Below are positions 12,235-25,070 of a stretch of DNA of 64,000 bases, piece by piece. This DNA comes from Microdochium bolleyi (Eukaryota > Ascomycota > Sordariomycetes > Xylariales > Microdochiaceae). The notes under the pieces were generated by a model. It searched no databases. It was not told the DNA's origin and worked only from the letters and a program-made list of their open reading frames with translations. Both the position numbers and the translations under genes were made by a program. The stretch covers positions 798,941-862,940 of the forward strand of contig KQ964257.1 in assembly GCA_001566295.1 (NCBI GenBank), given 5' to 3'. Numbering within the stretch: the first letter of the stretch is position 1; each line of letters opens with the position of its first letter.

Positions 12235-13849
12235 CCCTCCCCTGTCAGAACATGGAACTTGCACTTTCGAGAAACCTTGGAAGCGGGACGTTGTGAGGTG
12301 ATGCGACATTGTACATTTGTACATAACTCTTTTTGTACACGCACATATCGTCCTCCCCTTTTCCGGAACTCTGGCACCACGGCTTAATCAGTGCGACCAA
12401 CCGGCACACTTGACCACAGAGAGATAGTCCTTGTTATACTGGGCTCCATGCTCCCGGGCCCTTGTCTCTGGCCTGTGGCCATCCATGCCGTCCATGCTGA
12501 GCCTAATATTCGCAAGAGAGTGGAGGTAGAGACACGGAGAAGGAAGGTTCGACAAGCTTCAAGGTATGTCAATCATGGAGTAAGGAAGGGGGAGCTGGAT
12601 GACGTGGACCTTCGCAACGAACGAATGCTTGCGTTTCGTACTGAGAAAAAGTGCGGGAAGCTGACGCCAGAACTTACGCATCGGCTATTGCAAAGCCGAT
12701 AGCATGGCGGGCATACCCCCGGCGGCTTCCATGCCCGGGTCAAAGAGACGGGGCAGCAGGACTCATAAACGGGCAAGGACCGGCCGCCCTTCCGACCGGC
12801 GGACCAACAAGTGAACTCTGGCTTACTGTTGCTTGGCTGCATAGACTCGGGTAATAGGTAGTATTGGAGAGTATGTTGGCTTCCTGCCAGGATGGCCCGG
12901 CTTCGTTCGTCACAGCAGCACAAGAGTGGAACTGATTGGCCCATGCTTACGACATCTGGCTGAACACACACCCGGTTCTAAATGTTGACGACCCAGGACC
13001 TTGAGTCGACCTGGCGAGCGAGGCCTAGTCTAGATACCACATGTGCATACGCAGAGGACAGTCCCCGGCGAAGGAGCGTTGGTACGAAGGCTGCAACGCC
13101 ATTCGCTCCCGCGTACGGGCAGGGCAGGTTGGTGGATGGGTCCTCGTCCTGCCAAGAGAGCGTCGCGGCCGCTTCCCACTCGGCAATAAATTCATGGCAT
13201 GCAATCCTGACGGCTATAGCCTTACGTTGTACCTAAATTCGTCGTCGGGCTATGCCGGTGACGGCAAGAACGTTTGCTGAAAGCTCTGGCGGTCTGTGCT
13301 CACCTTCTTCGGTAGTTACATCTCGTTGCCTGCTGTCGACTTGGCGTCCGGGAGTCCTTGCAACCGGCGCCCTCGGGATATGCAGCTCAAGAAGCATGCA
13401 GACCCCTAGGAAACATTCTGTCACTACACGCTGCGGCAGTGAACATGCAGGCAGTAGCCGGCGGTACAAGTGCCCAAGTGACTGTTGCATGAGAGCAGCC
13501 TATCTTCTTGACCAAACTTGGTCTGACCTCAGGTGACGGACCACGAGCATACGATGTGGCGCCATACTCCCCACAGACAACCATTTTCTTTCGTTACAAG
13601 CAGTGAATGCCTGCAGATACAGTGCAAGTCACTGCCAGAGAGCACCTGCATGGAGTAATACAGCCGTACGAGGCTGTCGAGGTCTTCACCCCAGCGTTAC
13701 AGTGCCTTGAACACAAATGGGATTCTACACTGCTGTCAACACCAATGTACAGGTTCTAATCTGTCCCTCGTCCCCTCCCCGTCGCTGTCGCTTCCCCCCT
13801 CCTTCGGCGACGCGGGGTGATGGCCAGGTTATGACGTCAAATACAGCAT
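12232..13849. other. Intergenic between poly-C gap and COX4
   Basis: No supported gene. Overlapping short frames on both strands lack motifs. The right end is the 3' side of COX4. Confidence 0.5.
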
Positions 13850-14787
13850 CTAGCGATATTCGGGCTTGACGAAGTCGGCGAACGTCTTGGGCTCCTCGTA
13901 GCCGTGGTGGTGGTCGTGGCCGTGGTGGTCGTCCTGGGGTCCAACGTACTCCATCTTGTAGACGCTGCCGCACTCGGGGCATCGCTCCATCGGGCGCTCG
14001 CGGTTCATCTGCAAAGGTCATGTTTCTGTCAGCCATCGGATCCTTCCACACAACGGAATACATGGCCATGCATGGTGATTGAGTGTCTGTATTTGGCAAG
14101 GCAGTACTTACGCCGAGCCAGGTGACGACGTGGGAGTCGGCAGGGTAACCAGTGCAACCGGCGTACTGCTCGTCACCAGCAGAGCGGATGGTGATAGGGT
14201 TCTCGACGGTACCTGTTCACAGTCTTATGTCAGCCTTCGGACCGTCTACGTCTTCCTTTGGAATATTGGAGAGGTATGACGCACCCTTGCGCGACGCATC
14301 GAGGGGTCGCATATCGAAGATATCAACGCCCTCCATCTTTCCGAGAATTTCGAGACGCTCGAGACCAGTGGCCTGGTCGATATCGGTAGGGACCTCTCCG
14401 ACGGCGGCACCGGGTCCGAGAAGATCATCCTCGTTCTTGACGTCTGTCGGATTAAGTCGAAGGTCAGTGATCATGTCCGAACTTTGTCCACGGCGAAAAT
14501 TGCTAAGCCGGGCTGCAGCGTTGACAGAGGTCCCGCCAGGCCAATTGACTGGCGATAGCTCGTACCGTTGAAGGCCTTCAGCTTCTGGCTGATGGGCGCG
14601 CGAGGCTCGACATCTTTGACATCGCCTACCACCCCCAAAGTTAGCTTCCCTGCCCATCGAACGATCCTATCCTCGGCTATGGCGCGGCGGTCTTACGGCG
14701 GATGGCGGAGGCGATGAAGGAGCGGCGGACGGCAGGAGAGACGGCAGCGCGGCGAGCGACAGCCACGGCGGTGCGTTGCAAGAACAT
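13850..14787 (-). CDS. COX4: Cytochrome c oxidase subunit 4 (mammalian Vb type), mitochondrial
   Basis: Five exons, 14697-14787, 14566-14625, 14285-14443, 14112-14212 and 13850-14008, give 189 residues, close to other fungal COX4 proteins. The N-terminus MFLQRTAVAVARRAAV is a typical arginine-rich amphipathic mitochondrial presequence. The conserved core includes YAGCTGYPADSHVVTWL and RCPECGSVYKMEY. The zinc site can be read as Cys123, His131, Cys147 and Cys150, the fungal Cys/His arrangement. The subunit is nuclear-encoded, sits on the matrix side of complex IV and is needed for its assembly. A histidine-rich stretch (DDHHGHDHHHGYEEP) precedes the C-terminus KPEYR. All four introns have GT..AG ends and keep frame. 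It is separated from its neighbours by long non-coding segments on both sides. Confidence 0.96.
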
Positions 14788-17700
14788 GGCGGCGATCGCT
14801 TGGGGGGTCGCGAGGTTGATGTGGTTGAGTGATGAGGTCGTTTGAGCGGGATTTCCCAATCGTCTGATTTGTCGACAGATTCAAAGAGCTCCGGCACACC
14901 ACCATCGCAGCCGTGCCAAGGTGCTTACCACATTCGGCGGGTCTGAAGCAAAGCGGAATCCACGTGACTGGTGCTGCCGGGTAGGCAGGGCACCACATGT
15001 CAAGAGCTGTTCCTTCTCATTGTTGTCGGTGGTCTTTTGGTTCATTACACATTTTGAAGCATACACTATATTTGTCTTCGAGGGCCAGAGTCTGGAAGTG
15101 TGCTAGAACTGTGCAATTTTAGCAAGATGCTGCACCCAGACGCCTTGTGCATGTGAAGGATGCTCGTGGATTGGAAGTGTCTGCTGACTCAGCTTGCTGT
15201 AGTGCTCCAAGTTGTCCCTGCCAGCACGGGGGGTAACTTTGTCTCTTGTAGTGAACCTTTCTCGCAACTAACAAATGACTTGAGACCATTTGGGGTTTGG
15301 GTCTTCACAACCACCACGTCCTGATATCAGATCTCCAATCCAGCCGTCATATGAACGCCCGCAAATTGCCTTCTATCCGGTTTCTCGTCATCTGCCGTCA
15401 GGAGGTGCTCTTTTCTGCGAAGCCACGCCTCGTTGCGACCATCAAGTCTTGGGTAAGTCAACACGTTCTACAGAGCTGCGCCTTGGCAAAAGAAAGTCGC
15501 ACCAAGACATCCATGGATATGCAAACTGCATCTCTACTTTAGGTATATGTGCGACTCTTTCAAGCCCGCTCATGGTAGCATGCGCTGTGTCGACTGAACA
15601 CCACTGCACCACCGGACCTAGTCGAGGCAACACCGCCAACGGTGCAATCACTTGCTAGCTTCAGCTGCAGGAGAGACTTACTGATGCGTCACGGTCACGG
15701 CTTGCTTTGGAAGACAAATTTGAGCAGCACGGATATGCTGGCACCTGGTCTGCCTCAATGCAGTCTGGGTTGGGATCTTTCGAACAGGAGCCATGACTGC
15801 GCACTGAACTAACGATCACTTGTTGCCCTTGCTGCGCGAGCACCCCGTTGTTGATTGGCCGTGCATTGGTTCGCTTTGTGCACCCGCGCCCGATCGACTG
15901 ATCTTCCGGCATATTGTCGCCAGCGTTCCTCGCGAAATCGCCCTTGCCCAGCACGCATCGCACTGCCACGCATCTAGATCCGTCAAAGATTCCATCTACA
16001 GTGCCCTCATGCCGTGTGGGCGAGCCAAGCCAATCCCGGCTCTCGAACACAGGACCTTACGTCGATGCCATTGCTTCGCGAACAGAGCTGACCAGTGCTG
16101 CTTGCCTTGAGGTGCCCTGTAAGCGATCCTCCTGAAGCTCTTTGGGCGAGTTCCCTATGCGTAAACCTGTTGTCGGCATAGCACTGCTGTCCAAGTCGAC
16201 CTTGGTCCGCAGCGTGTCAACAGCGGAGGATCCGTGCGAGTGGCAGCTTCCGCCTGTGCACGATCTTCAAGTGATAGCAGCCCTGCTATAGCCTATGGGC
16301 AGTCCTGCCCACTGGCGACGCTCGGCCCATGTGGCACCTATTCTTCGCGTAACCTTCGCATAATTATCATAGCAACATGACTGTTGGTGCAGTCTCCAGA
16401 AGTCCCACTACTTGGCGTGGTGTCTGGTTAGCAAGAATCTCGCGTCTCGTCCTCTGAAGACAGACGAGATTCGCCCTCGAGTCTCAATGCATGCCAAGAC
16501 ACGGCCAGGCAGAGCTATGTCTGCATAACGGTCTCTGATATGACGCCCAGCCGCATGACGGTTCGAATATAAACTTTCCCATAGGGCATGACGGCAGCTC
16601 CGGTGTCCAGACACGGCACTGATCTAGTTCCACCACATATTGCACCTATGTTTCATGTGGCAGCAACTACAACGATGGCGCGGTCGTTGATATTGCATCA
16701 GCACAATAGGACACATACGTCAACAGTCGTCCTGCTGCTCCACTCTTCAGGTGTCGCCTGCGAAAATTGCGCCTCCTGGTAGGGCAGGCTCCTAATTGCC
16801 CCAAACGGGCAATTCGGGCGACTTGGGCCATTGTCCTTGGCAAGACGGGAGCGGCTTTCTCTTGGGTGGGGCCTGGTCCTTGCCTGTGACTTCGTGGACC
16901 TTTACGCCTCCTGGTGGACCACATCGTTGGCGACCCCAGAGCCAACAAGCTCGGACTCTGCGCTATACTCCCGTGTAGAGCACACTCCTGCCATATGTGG
17001 GTTATTGCGTTGTGGAACGGCCCTGTAGGTGAGGTATACGGCCTGCATGGGTGATCGTGGTCCGCCGCACTCTCGTGTAGACTCCGGAGTACTCCTCTTG
17101 ATCCTTGTGGCCTCAAGGGTATGACTAAACCTCCTCGCTTTGCTGCAGAGGGGTCACAGCCAACGGCCGGGTGGTCGGCTAGATGTGGTTACTTTCTCTT
17201 CCCTTGTCGTGGGCTTGCAATCCACTCTTCGCCTCGGGAGGCTCCGTGCTCCGTTCGCTCCGGGCCGGACTCAGCGGCGACAAACTTGGCCGCGATGGCT
17301 TAGGCAACAGTCAACATTCTGATGTGATGGGCTCTTCAGGCTGAGACTTTTGGTACTTACTGGCGCGGTTTTCTTGCCTTCCATTATTTTTCAGGATGCC
17401 TCCGAGGTTACTAGCGACCTTTTGGGAAATATTACCCCGTGGATGGCGATTCTGCCGCGACAGAGAGAGAAGCCTACACATTGCAGATCGCTCGGCTAAA
17501 GATAGACGATGTGTGGACCATCCCAAGACTGGAGCCTGGCTTCCTCACGCACGTGTGTGGCTCTGTTTGAGGGGAAGAAGGGGCACGAGTGTAGATCGTG
17601 CGCGATCAAGACGACCAGACACTGTGCCATTTCATCCTTTATTTTTTATTTTTCAAGTTATTCACGGGGAAGATCTTTGCGATACAGGAAGGTGCTCGGT

Positions 17701-20700
17701 AACGATTTCAAAGGTGCCTGTCTGCCTGCACGGTGGTGGTGATTTGCATGTCCTCGAGACAGGAGATGCATGTGACTTCGCTTGGCTTTTGTGCCCACTT
17801 GCTGTATGGTCCAGAGGCGGGGAAACTGATTCTTATGAGATGATCTTTTGTAATTTATTGACAAGTGGGAGTGATGGTGGTCTGGTTGGACAATGCTGGC
17901 TCGTGGGAAGACGAACAAGTCGACAACAGAATGTGAGTGCTGGCAGAGCTCGATATATGCGTTTCTCCTGTGGCACAAAAGGCACAGAAAGAAACTTGCT
18001 TAGACAATCAAAAACAACTATCCCCAGAGGAGCAAGCCATGCTCACGGAATCTGCTGGGAAGAGAGGCGGGAAACCACTCGCCTCGAGGCTTGTGCCAGC
18101 ATCAGCTCAACGAGCGAGTCGGATGCGATATCCAAGCCCGATGGTGCGATTCAAACACAGCAGCCGTGAAGACATTGATCACGGGCGGGTATCATGCGGC
18201 ACTTGCATACGGGCGTAGTGCCCTCCTGCCATGAGGAAGTCGACACAGCCTGTCTGGCCATGAAGATCGGGATGTCTGCTCGGAAACAGCGACATGGCCC
18301 TAGATATCGTCGAAACGAGAAGACGAACATCACCGGAGTCAACAATACACCACGAACGTATTCCTTTCCGTCTTCTTCTCGTCACAGTCATGTGCTTGAA
18401 TTTACTGAGATTATTCTCATATGGTAAATTCTCCACGCGCCATGCTCGACCCTCTATGTTCAACGTGACCTTTCCTCCTTTCCTCCTTCCCCGTTCCCCA
18501 TTGAGGATGCGAAAGGAACTCCAGACATATGCACTCCCCCTGGTGGTTTCCCATGAAGACAACCTTGATATTTCCGAAACTTCCTGCCCTCATGTGTTCT
18601 CTTCGGCGACACATGGGGGCACGCAGTGCTCTCGGGGATACAACTCTACTTTGTCAAGGCACTTTCCCTGCTCTCTCACCAAAGCCTGCATGTTTCTTCT
18701 CTCACGCGGGAAGTTTTCCCTGCATGTTATTTTTCTGCCACTTTGGCAGCAGTAGCAGCAGCAACGAGCGCGTGAGTTCTGCTCGTGGTCCCGCAGCCAG
18801 ACTTCGGACTCCAACGATGGAAAGCACACCGCGCAACCATATCCAGCCACCCAGGTAAGCAAGCAAAAGAATCATCGGGCTCGACCGGCGCCGAAAACAC
18901 CTCGTACCAGAGGTGAAGAGACCTCCCTGATATCACCATCGCCTGTAGTCTTGTTTGCATCAATGGTCACAGTGGTCCCAACGGGACTCATGCTGAGGAG
19001 AAGTCACGAACATGGCAGCACTGGCGGGGATCAGGTCGACGCTCGGCTCCCGAGCTCCGAGAAGTCTTTATGAGGAGTTGGCTCATGGCGGGCACGGATT
19101 AATCTGCCAGACTCGGGTCAAAGATGAAGCCTCTTGAACGTTCTCTTCTGGGACTTCTCGCACCGCGTTTTTGTCACTGCCGGTTCTTCTGTGGCTGCGT
19201 CCTCTCCTGCGCCATGGCCGACTCCGCCTCTGAATGCGGAAAGGCCGTTCATCATTCGCCTTTTCTTTCCTGCTCGTTCCACGATGGTGCCTCGGCACAA
19301 GACTGGCCCAAAGCGACGGACAGTCATGTGTTCGCCAGTACATGGCCTGAGAGCACTGCTTCATCTGCGTCCTGTTGTCTCTTGTGTACATGCTTGTGAG
19401 TCACAGTCCGAGAGCCTACAGCTAGCCAGCAGGAAAGCCCTCGCAGGCTGTGAGCAATTCCTGCACGAAGACTTATTGCCTGCATGTTGGGTTTCACAGC
19501 TTCGTGCAACCACACCAACCAGTGAGATATGGGCAAACACACGGCATGGGTGCACGGGTGCACGTTCTGTTACTGATATTTCTGCTTGGTTCTCAGTTGA
19601 CGTCTTATTGAAGACCAATGCCAAGCTTTAAGTTGCAACATTAGAGTGGTAATATCGCCTAACCATGACATGCATGAACCGTGTTGACATACTTCACCTA
19701 TAGACTCTCATGTTACTCACCGGCTAGAGCTACACCTTTGGCATGCTTGCGTCGGGCGCAAAATTCATGCTCGGCGCTCGGCAGGTGCCAATGTCACATG
19801 CTTCTTCAGGCGGGTGTATCAGCCTCAATGTCGCAGCGCAAAATATCCTTGCGTCTGATCATCTGGTCCCAGTGGATTGAGGCTCTGCCGGCTCGGGTCC
19901 GCGATCGAGACGGCAGGGGTGGCGGGGGAGGGCTGCGATGCAACGCTCACCCACTTTAAAGGCTCGGAGACTAACAGCTTTGCCAACAGGGTACTCGCTG
20001 GCAGCACATCCGCGGGTAGCCGTCATGTGAAATGCCTGTCACCGAGTATACCAGAGTTTCTGCGTTGTGTATTGCTATGCAGGACCGTTGCTAGCTCGCC
20101 CTCGGCGCATGTCGATGGTGGCTGGGCATGTGCGCCTCGGCATCCGGGAGATCCGTGAGCTTCCTCATGAGGAGGTCGCCGTTGGTGCCCAGGGTTTTGC
20201 GCAGGCGGCTCGAGCATGCGATGCTCGTGCAGGCAAAGTTACAATTGCCAGGCAGGGTGAGGGCAACAAGTGAGTTCACCGGACTCGTCGACTCCCATGT
20301 CGTCCAAGCGCCGTCCGCAGCAATTCATGCCAGGTTTGCCTGTCGGGTACGGAGCAGAGTTTTCTCCTTCACATGAAAACAGGCATCATGGTGCAAGGAT
20401 GGTCCGACGGGGTGCTTGGCCTTGGCATGGAACTCGTAATAGTGGCTGGCTGGCCCGGGGGAGACGATGAGACTCTGCGGGGACGGCTGTCTCAGCGCAA
20501 GCCACGCCGACTCGTGACAGGCAGTGTGATGCATGCGAGCGTGTACCGCATACATCATGTCCAGCAGTACACAGGGCAAGGCAGGGCAAGGCAAGGCAAG
20601 GCAAGGCAGGGCAAGATCGGTCGCCGTGGCGCCGTGGACGGAATGAACGCGCGGTTCCGGGTCTTGACGTCCGGGAGGGCCGGCGAGCGGGCAGCCGCTT

Positions 20701-21576
20701 GTGCTAGTTTTTGCCGCCGTTCGTGGATCTCGGGGTGGGCACAGTGGCCAGACACTGGAGCAGTGGAGCGCGGCGGGGAAGGGCGTGCGGAGGGGCCTTG
20801 GCGATAGTTGGAGAGGCCCGATCGGCGGCCGTGGTCTTGGATCGTGGGACCGGTGTGCTCGAGCACGGCGTGAAGAGCAACTGCCGAGAGGCAGGCTGCG
20901 CCCTGCAGCCCGAACTCTGTTGCTCTCCCACGGCCAGGCACCGCGCAGGAACGCCCGCGCTGTCCTCAGCCACTGAGCTTGACATGACACCACCTTCCGC
21001 CCTCCTGCATGGCCCAGCCTGGCCCAGTGCACCTCGCGTGTTCCTTCCTCTCGCTTGCTTCCGCACTGCCCAAGCGCAAGATCTTCAATGGTCCGCCACC
21101 TCCTCGACGCCAACTCCTCTTCAAGCCTCCGCTCCGTCCTCTTGGCGCGCACAAGTCTGGCTGCGTGCGTGGCCTTCGATCGGCACCGCACTGCGTCTTC
21201 GTCAGTGCCTCTGGCCCTCTGCCCACTCCTCCGATGAGTCGTCTTGTTGTCGCGCTCGACGGTGTCCCACTGTAGCAGGCACCGTTCGCGACAATGGCTT
21301 CATGACTCGTCAATGGCGTGCGTAGCGTGGCTGCGTGAACTGTGATGGTGGTGATCATTCGAGTTTGACGTGCCAACCTCTCCAATGTCTACCACGAAAG
21401 TGGCCGGTCCCATCTCGCTGCCTGTGCCCTGATATCTTGTTGCCTTTCGATTCGATAAGCCAAACTCGTGGAACGAGTGGCAATCTTTATTCGTCTTTCC
21501 ACCGGGGACATCCCAGCATTCTGAAGGCGGTCGTAAACCAGCGACGCGAAGGCATCAGTATCGTGTAAAGGTCAAG
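14788..21576. other. Gene-poor intergenic stretch, 6.8 kb
   Basis: No supported gene. The longest ATG frame is 17396-18169 (plus, 257 codons), which shows no domain. A GC-rich part at about 20550-21300 carries several overlapping open frames that look like composition artefacts. Other structure: palindrome ACTCCGGAGT at 17081-17090 overlapping GGAGTACTCC, and the GGCAA repeat at 20574. The last part is the likely promoter of the aspartic protease gene. Confidence 0.45.
20574..20614. repeat. GGCAA pentamer tandem repeat
   Basis: About eight units of GGCAA/GGCAG in 41 bp within a GC-rich non-coding block. Confidence 0.85.
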
Positions 21577-23168
21577 ATGCGGGCATCGTGCATATCAGTG
21601 TTGGGTCTGTCGGCAGCATCTTCGGCATACACGACAGACCGCAGCCAGCAGAATCGTCCTCTTAGACTTCCCATAGTTCGTTCTGATACACGGGCAGCGT
21701 TCGGGAACGGCCTGGACAGCCGGGGAGTAGAAAGTCTCGACCTGGCCAACCGTTCAGATATTGCATACTATGCTCGCTGTAAGTCTACATGCGGTAGTCC
21801 CCATCCTGATCCTCGTACAATCGGCAAGGGGTTAATGATCGGTTGGCAGTGGACATCGGCAGCCCTCCTCAACCTCAGTATGTGTTGTTAGACACCGGGT
21901 CTTATGAGCTCTGGGTCAACCCGGACTGCACAGTCCTGAAGAACGAGCAAGACCGGCACTTCTGCCAGGCACTCGGCCACTACAACAGCTCGGCCTCGTC
22001 GACAGCCGTCTCGCTGGGCGAGAACAGGACTCTGCAGTACGGCGTCGGCAGTGTGTCGTTCGACTACTACACAGAGACCATTGGGCTGGGCGGCTCTTCA
22101 GGTGAGCATATCTCCGGGAACATCTTATATGCTATCCAAGCTGACCCATTTGAGACGGTAGATGCCACAATACAGCAGCTCCAGTTCGGAGTGGCCAGAA
22201 GGACCAAGAATGAAACCTCGGGAATCCTAGGCCTGGGTTATGGCAAGAACCTCCTCGCCACCGACTACCCAAACTTCATCGACCAGCTCGCCGAGCAAGG
22301 ACACACCCAGACAAGGGCCTTCAGCGTAGCCCTGGGCAGCAAGAGCGAGCCAGACGGCGGCGTCGTCATGTTCGGCGGCATCGACACGAGCAAGTTCAGC
22401 GGCAGATTGCAGACTCTGCCGATCATACCACCCTCCGAATCCCCGGATGGCTCTCCGCGGTACTGGGTGAGCCTGCGCAGCATGAGCCTGAGCTCGCCCG
22501 GATCCTCCGAGGCCGCTCCCACCAGCGAGACGTACGAAGGCTCCCGCAACCTCTCCGCCTTCCTCGACACGGGCACGACAATGACCCTGCTCCCGACAGC
22601 CCTGGCCAGCCGCATCGCCGCCGACTTTGGCGGCAAAACCCCCAGCAGGCCGGACGCGAATGGCCAGTTCGAAATCGACTGCGAGTCGTCCGCGCGGGCT
22701 GGCAGCAGCAGCAGCAGCCAGGGCACTCTCGACTTCACCTTCGACGGCGTCACGATCCGAGCGCCCCGCTCCGAAATGGTCCGTGAGTACTACGGCGGCG
22801 GCACGGCCGCTGGCGGCAGGAGGTGCTATCTGGGCATCGGCGCGAGCGAGAGGTACGTTCTGCTCGGAGCCTCGATGCTGCGGTCTGCATATGGTACGTC
22901 AATACACAGCCCCTTATCCACCCATTGCCCTCAAAATGCATAGCTGTGTCAGTTTGTGAACTATCACATTGGCTCTCAAGGACCCAAGTCGCTAATCGGT
23001 CGTTCTGCAGTTGTGTTCGACCAGACGAACCACGCCATACACCTCGCGCAGTACGCCAACTGCGATGGCGGCGGCAGCGGTAGTAGTAGCAGCAGCCACG
23101 AGATAGAGATTACTGCTGGCCTCGACTTCGGCTCGGTTGCTGGCAACTGTAGTCTCTCAAGTGAATGA
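21577..23168 (+). CDS. Secreted pepsin-type aspartic endopeptidase (family A1)
   Basis: Three exons, 21577-21778, 21850-22893 and 23011-23168, encode 467 residues. The start MRASCISVLGLSAASSA looks like a short signal peptide and is followed by a propeptide-like region. The first catalytic motif is VLLDTGSYELW (Asp82) after the typical LDIGSPPQPQ. The second is AFLDTGTTMTLLP (Asp307). The C-terminal exon gives VVFDQTNHAIHLAQ, as in yapsin- and candidapepsin-like enzymes. The predicted role is endoproteolysis at acidic pH, in the secretory route or outside the cell. The C-terminus in this model has no clear hydrophobic GPI signal. A further 3' exon could exist, but I could not assemble a convincing one. 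Introns are 71 and 117 nt. The gene converges on DCN1. Confidence 0.93.
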
Positions 23169-23624
23169 TTCTTTCACTTCTTCTTCTTCAAAGTGCTGCC
23201 AGAGGACAGCAGCGGCGATATCAGAAGGACTGGCAGTCCCGATGCCAAATCTGGGAAGCATTGGAGACGAAAGGATGGATACTTACTTCACTTTAATTTT
23301 CTTCATGAGCATGGCTGCGCTAGAATAGTCTAAATAATTATGTAGAACAGCAATAAGGGATCAACAGGTCTTGGGACCTTTTGGACAAGTTTTATTCTTT
23401 GATGATCAATCAGCATTTCATGCAATTCCAGGGCACGAGGCTGCCATCTATGGGTCTGTTTGTGATATATGTTCGTTTCGTCATTATTTATGGTATCAAT
23501 TCTCAAGTATGTAGTCACTCGAAGAGCGCGGCCCCTAGCACTGCAGGTTGACTGCCATACTAGTGTGGATAGAAATTTCTACCAGTGCTGCCGGGCTCCT
23601 CAGGGACCGCCTCAGCGCTGCCAC
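23169..23624. other. Intergenic between convergent protease and DCN1 3' ends
   Basis: AT-richer 456-bp segment, presumably the two 3' UTRs. A T/C-rich tract directly follows the protease stop. No gene is seen. Confidence 0.6.
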
Positions 23625-25070
23625 TCATGCGTCAATGTCCATCGCCCCCTTCGCGCGGTACCAGGTGACAAAGTCGTCGATGACGCCCGGCCACGACCCT
23701 TCCGGGCTGTAGAAGCTCAGCGACTCATCGTCCACGCTCTTCACGGCGAACACTTGCACCTGTTGCCACATATCCCGGCTCACGGACCTCGTCCACTTCT
23801 CCGACAGGAAGGCTTTCCACTGCGCTAGCCAGTCAATGCCGGTCGTCCTGCCGATCCAGGAGAAGCCGGGCAACGTGAAGAGCATGTCCCAATAGATCGT
23901 CGCATTCTCGAGCGAGAGTGCCCGCTGGTCGGCTTCCTTACCAGCTACGAACGCGTGGCGGTAGACTTTCTTGAAGAGCTCGGGATCCGAGGAAAGACGC
24001 CGCTCGAGTTGCGAGAAATACTGTTTCTGCGCGGTCAAGTTCGCCTCAGCCCTGTGCCTCGAACATCAGCAAGCGGAATCGGATAGTCACACGTCTCCAG
24101 TGTCTGTGAGGAGATTGTGCGGAACAACATACGGCACCGATGACCAGCCCTTGACGAAGCCTTCTCTTGAGATCTGACCGATGTTCTCGGCTTGTACAAG
24201 TTCCAGGGCGATGAACAAGGATGCTTGTTCCAAGTTGGCGCCCAATTGCTGGAAATACGACATTGTGGAGTCGGCATCCAGAGCATCTTTGCTATCCTCG
24301 GGTCCTTTCGTAACAAAGCAGTTAGCTCACAGTTGACATCAAGCACAGGTTACGCCACTGACCCTTCAGCTTGTCAAAGAGTTCGCTGAGTTGTGACTCT
24401 TTGACTTGGCCGGCCTGGCCACCAGTTGTGGCAAAGTATCTGAAACCTCGGAATGTCAGCACCTTCCCCGGTATTATCACTGCTCGCGCAACGTGCTTCT
24501 CGATACGCGTGGTTGTATCAAGGCCCGTGTGCTTGAAATTCTGATAGCATGCCACTTCGCAAAAATTTATTCAGCCAGACAGGAGGTTTCGATGCTTGTT
24601 GACCACGGCGCATGACCATCCGCGAGAGCGATGCTGCTGTCTAGATTCGCGGCAGTCGGTTCGGCGAAGTGAGGAGAAGACTTACGCTTCTACTGCATCG
24701 TTGAGCTTAAAGTTGACGTTCTTCAGATACTACAGCGCAATGTCCTTGTTTAGCACGAGATCCCATACCAAAGCAGTGACAAGCCCAGCGTGTACGCCTG
24801 TGTCAGAGAGATGGCGACGGATGCCCAGCGCAGTTCAAGTATGTTTCGTGCACCTCCTCACGCGCAAACGGCCTGCCGAGACCTCCTGAACATGTGCCTT
24901 CTTGGTCGTTTGACCTACGCTTCACTTCGTCGCGATAGACCGCATATAATCGTGCACGCTGGAAAGAAACGTCCGCGCCGACTCACCTTCAGCGCAACCT
25001 TGTCTGGTGCACCCGTGATGCTAACAAAGTTGGTCACAGCCGCCCTCTGAGCACTACTGGAGGGAGCCAT
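23625..25070 (-). CDS. DCN1: DCN1-like scaffold E3 for cullin neddylation
   Basis: Five exons, 24987-25070, 24686-24729, 24363-24439, 24133-24304 and 23625-24051, encode 267 residues, the usual size for Dcn1. Residues about 5-50 form the UBA-like domain (VTNFVSITGAPDKVALKYL, then DAVEAYFATTGG). The rest is the potentiating-neddylation (PONY) domain with ALDADSTMSYFQQLG, GFVKGWSSV, RALSLENATIYWDMLF and a C-terminal SWPGVIDDFVTWYR. Dcn1 holds the NEDD8 E2 (Ubc12) and the cullin-Rbx1 complex so that NEDD8 is transferred to the cullin (known family role). One junction uses an AAAG acceptor, which is less common, but it follows a good GCTAACTG branch site and keeps frame. The second intron, about 246 nt, is the longest. 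Confidence 0.95.

Noticed and set aside
12105..12380. Poly-proline and poly-glycine frames across the N gap
   Set aside because: Produced by the C homopolymer and ten undefined bases; not a coding signal.
20325..21191. 288-codon minus-strand frame in a GC-rich block upstream of the aspartic protease
   Set aside because: The translation is low in complexity (it reads the GGCAA repeat as LPCLALPC), several other frames are open over the same DNA, and there is no domain.
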